Below are positions 61,382-64,000 of a stretch of 64,000 nucleotides of DNA, one piece after another; within the stretch, counting starts at the first letter, position 1, and each line of letters starts with the position of its first letter. The translations under genes were made by a program, and so were the position numbers. The notes below the pieces were generated by a model, which ran no database searches, was not told the DNA's origin, and was given only the letters and a program-made list of their open reading frames with translations. The stretch covers positions 8,935,129 to 8,999,128 of the forward strand of contig JAEMBT020000007.1 of assembly GCA_018873245.2 (NCBI GenBank), in the 5' to 3' direction. The DNA is from Archegozetes longisetosus (Eukaryota; Arthropoda; Arachnida; Sarcoptiformes; Trhypochthoniidae).

Positions 61382-62380
61382 TTATTTTCTCAGTTTAGAA
61401 AATTTCGTTTTCTTAAACTTTTTAGAGTTCTTTTGTTTAGAACCTCTTTTCTTCTTATTTGGAAAAGTGAACTTTTCGGCACTATCGATATCAAGCGCTG
61501 AAATATCTTCGAAATGGGTGATACCACTCGACAATGAAGTCATTGACATCATTTGTTTTGCTTCGTTTCGTTGTTTTTTAGTCAAATTCATTCGTGTTAA
61601 GTATTCCTCTTCGTAAGTAGTTTTATCTTTCAGGAACTTATTTGCTTTACTCCTACTCGAATACGATGAATCTCTCACTTCTTCAGGTCCCTCATCGAAC
61701 TCACGTCTCAGTTCTTGTATAATAGAACTACTCATTGCCTTCTTCCTCGCTCTTTCGAAAGCCCTCGCTTTTCGGTCTTCCTCCTCATCGAATCTCATTT
61801 GTGCCACTTTTGGTGGAACATAAATACCACTTTTTGGTTTCTTCTCTTGTTCATCTTCTTCTTCATTTTCATCACTATTATTGTCTTCACTATTTTGCTC
61901 AACATCGCTACCAACTGGCATCTTATTACTATCATTAGAAGCTACGATATTATCTAATTTCGGTTTGAATCTTAAGGGATCGTTTGCATCAATAGATCCA
62001 GTCGTTGATGTCTTAATAAGTTTATCGATTTGATACTTAAGTTTGCTCTCAATTGGTCTCATTTTTTCCAAAACAGTTCTCTCTTCAACCAATCGTTTGA
62101 TGACTTCACTTCCTTCCAATTGATTTCCTCTGATTTTATCCCAAACCAAAAACGTTAAATCAATCAAATAATTAACAAATACTTTGTTTTTAAGTTCAAG
62201 AAAACTAATTCCCGATTCGGTCGGCATTTGATTGTCTTTAAGACGAAGTAATAGATTGCGAGTCGTTTGAATACATGGAATCGCATTGTCTTTTATATTC
62301 TTCAACACTTCTATTGTTTCCGTCAATGGATTCGTTTCTATCGTTTCTTCAGTCATTGTCTGTTCTTCATTTGAACTCAT
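61382..62380 (-). CDS. NGDN: Neuroguidin (Sas10/Utp3/Lcp5 family)
   Basis: Intronless, 332 residues, ATG at 62380. A Sas10/Utp3/C1D domain covers about residues 18-105 (GISFLELKNKVFVNYLIDLT). The conserved DPLRFKPKLDNI motif is followed by an acidic run at about 157-180. The second signature, SGIYVPPKVAQMRFDEEEDR, is followed by AFERARKKAMSSSIIQELRR, and the C-terminus is Lys-rich (KKKRGSKQKNSKKFKKTKF), probably a nucleolar targeting sequence. Length and order match animal neuroguidin, an SSU-processome protein related to yeast Lcp5; in vertebrates it also binds eIF4E and represses CPEB-dependent translation. Ribosome biogenesis is the safer inference here. It starts 381 bases from the divergent EMC4. 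Confidence 0.95.
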   Translation of the reverse strand: MSSNEEQTMTEETIETNPLTETIEVLKNIKDNAIPCIQTTRNLLLRLKDNQMPTESGISFLELKNKVFVNYLIDLTFLVWDKIRGNQLEGSEVIKRLVEERTVLEKMRPIESKLKYQIDKLIKTSTTGSIDANDPLRFKPKLDNIVASNDSNKMPVGSDVEQNSEDNNSDENEEEDEQEKKPKSGIYVPPKVAQMRFDEEEDRKARAFERARKKAMSSSIIQELRREFDEGPEEVRDSSYSSRSKANKFLKDKTTYEEEYLTRMNLTKKQRNEAKQMMSMTSLSSGITHFEDISALDIDSAEKFTFPNKKKRGSKQKNSKKFKKTKFSKLRK

Positions 62381-62761
62381 TTTTGTGTCACAGTTGAGTC
62401 TAATTTGACTAAATTTATTTGATGTTTTTCCTTAACTTAAAATCGATCAATAAATACACGTGTTTTCTGTCTGCTCATAAACTATGTCTCCAATTTTCAA
62501 ATATTATTAATGATCAAAACTAAATGATTCCATAATTAATTTAAGTTTTAATCCAAACTTAAGAAGAAGTTTTAAAAAATTCGTTCATTGTTTAGATAAT
62601 TAAAAGACTCAAATTTCTGATTAATTAAATTATAATATGATCTTTGATAAATCAATTAAAAGACGTATTTTGTGTCTGTTACTACAAATATTTATCCTTT
62701 TAACAAGACGTAAAAATTGAGTGAGTTTATGACCAAATAATAATTAAAATAACTGTTAATA
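62381..62761. promoter_or_regulatory. Divergent promoter region, NGDN / EMC4
   Basis: Only 381 bases separate the two start codons, so the promoters must be adjacent or shared. The stretch is AT-rich without a clear TATA box. Co-regulation is possible but not shown. Confidence 0.5.
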
Positions 62762-63454
62762 ATGGCATCAACGAGTCAAACGAGTCGCAGCTTAGGTGTC
62801 AAAAAGCATAAGTGGGCCTTGAATTTCAGTAATAAGTATGCAATTGATTCATCAACTGACCCATTGATTCAGACACTGATTCATGTCTACAATCCAATTA
62901 ACTAACGTTAACTAATATTTAAATAGGAATAAGAGTGAGAAGAACATTGAGTTAGCACAACCTCCTGGTTATTGTCCACAATCGGCTCAAATTCACGGAG
63001 AGGCCAGTCGTGAAACAGACAACAATCTAATAGTGAAGAAGTCATGGGACATAGCATTAGGTCCAATGAGGCAAATTCCTATGAATTTGTTCATAATGTA
63101 CATGGCGGGCAATTCTATTTCTATCTTTCCGATAATGATGGTCGGAATGCTGTTCTTGAGGCCTATCAAAGCACTTATCACCATCAATGCCAGTATTATT
63201 GAGATTTATTAATCTGGTTATTCACTTACTAATCCTATGTTTGTATTTTCATTTTGACAGCATTTAAGCTGATTGAAGGCGACCAGTCTATGCTTCAAAA
63301 GTTCATTTATCTACTTGGAAACTTGTTATGCGTTGCATTAGCCCTTTATAAATGTCAATCGATGGGTTTATTACCATCTCATTCATCCGATTGGCTCGAC
63401 TTCATTGAACCGCCACAAAGACTCGAATTTTCTGGTGGAGGAATTTCTTTCTAA
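62762..63454 (+). CDS. EMC4: ER membrane protein complex subunit 4
   Basis: Three exons, 62762-62835, 62927-63192 and 63261-63454, join in phase (AA|GTATGC; A|GTATTA) to 534 bases, 177 residues; human EMC4 is 183. Landmarks are HKWALNF near the N-terminus, [20 protein letters not shown], the membrane segment [20 protein letters not shown], a second hydrophobic segment [19 protein letters not shown], and the conserved end [20 protein letters not shown] followed by SGGGISF. EMC4 is a membrane subunit of the insertase that places tail-anchored and multipass proteins into the ER. The last exon alone would be missed as a gene, but the joined frame is unambiguous. Confidence 0.96.
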
Positions 63455-64000
63455 CTAGTTATAGTTTATAATAATCTCTCAATTATTTTGAACAAAACGT
63501 CTAACATATATTGATGTATAAATTAATTATAAGAATGTGATTACAGTGAATCTGTTTCTTCTTCATCGAAGACGACCTACTGTTAGATCTCGTGCTGACC
63601 TAATCCTAAACAAACAGCAGTTTACGCTTAAAATAATTAAATTGTAATTAAAAACGTAATAAACACGCTCTAACAAAAGTAATTATCTAACTCACTATAT
63701 GTTTTAGCATAACTAAAATCAGGTCAATACGAGATGACATAATAAGGCATAAGTTAGACACTAGAGTGTAGTAAAGCAGTATTGCAGTTAATCTACTCAA
63801 GTTTTGTTCTATCATTTGATTGCTTTGGTTGGTTTTCTTTGATATTGTTGCAGATCATATTGTTTAATACCGGTTATACTTGAGTGAGAGGACGGTTAGA
63901 GCTTAATTACCGTCAGCTATAGTAAACTAATGTGAGTGGCATTTACAATAATATATTGAGTAAAACCAACTTAAGTTCATTTGATTGAAATCCCTTCTTA
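63455..64000. other. EMC4 3' region
   Basis: AT-rich and no gene seen up to the window edge. AATAAA at 63658-63663 is a plausible EMC4 polyadenylation signal. Confidence 0.5.

Noticed and set aside
1-64000. CRISPR array, prokaryotic operon, phage or integrated viral genes
   Set aside because: Spliced animal housekeeping genes throughout; no direct-repeat/spacer array and no viral polymerase, capsid or envelope-like frame was seen.

Overview
This is an AT-rich nuclear segment of a small eukaryotic genome with short GT-AG introns and animal-type genes. The best taxonomic clue is a 143-residue secreted MD-2/NPC2-type protein (19743-21130, minus strand) that reads like the group 2 allergens of astigmatid mites. 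An acariform, probably astigmatid, mite is therefore my inference; no rRNA or mitochondrial marker confirms it. All functional names come from recalled family resemblance, not from a database search.

Layout. 1-305 is the 3' end of an unrecognised gene. 2647-18619 is gene-dense: ANKMY2 (minus), CNOT1 (minus, eight exons that sum to an exact reading frame), PSMD7/Rpn8 (minus), FBXO28 (plus) and SNAP29 (minus). 19743-26525 holds the NPC2/group 2 allergen-like gene and a tandem pair of related minus-strand genes, one with a C-terminal RING-H2 finger and one without. 27841-28822 is a Ser/Gly/Thr-rich protein with an MGNCC acylation-type N-terminus. 29186-33822 is CPSF1 (CPSF160). About 34990-36470 is a decayed F-box/LRR gene. 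39441-44743 is the ETO/MTG/Nervy corepressor. 44744-61381 is a 16.6 kb stretch without a recognisable gene; it has GC-richer islands, candidate splice donors and tandem repeats. The right end carries neuroguidin and EMC4 as a divergent pair.

Biology. Most genes are housekeeping: mRNA deadenylation (CNOT1), 3'-end formation (CPSF1), proteasome lid (PSMD7), SCF ubiquitin ligase (FBXO28), membrane fusion (SNAP29), ribosome biogenesis/translation (neuroguidin) and ER membrane insertion (EMC4). They are not an operon. Neighbours are arranged divergently (PSMD7/FBXO28, RING gene/MGNCC gene, NGDN/EMC4) or convergently (FBXO28/SNAP29, MGNCC gene/CPSF1).

Most unusual items: a four-copy dispersed element of about 215-240 bp with terminal inverted repeats ending in TA (a Tc1/mariner-type MITE candidate), two copies of which lie in introns; the RING/RING-less tandem paralogues; the acylated low-complexity protein; an orphan coding-like terminal exon at 4119-4294; and unassigned ORF plus splice-donor blocks in the large desert.
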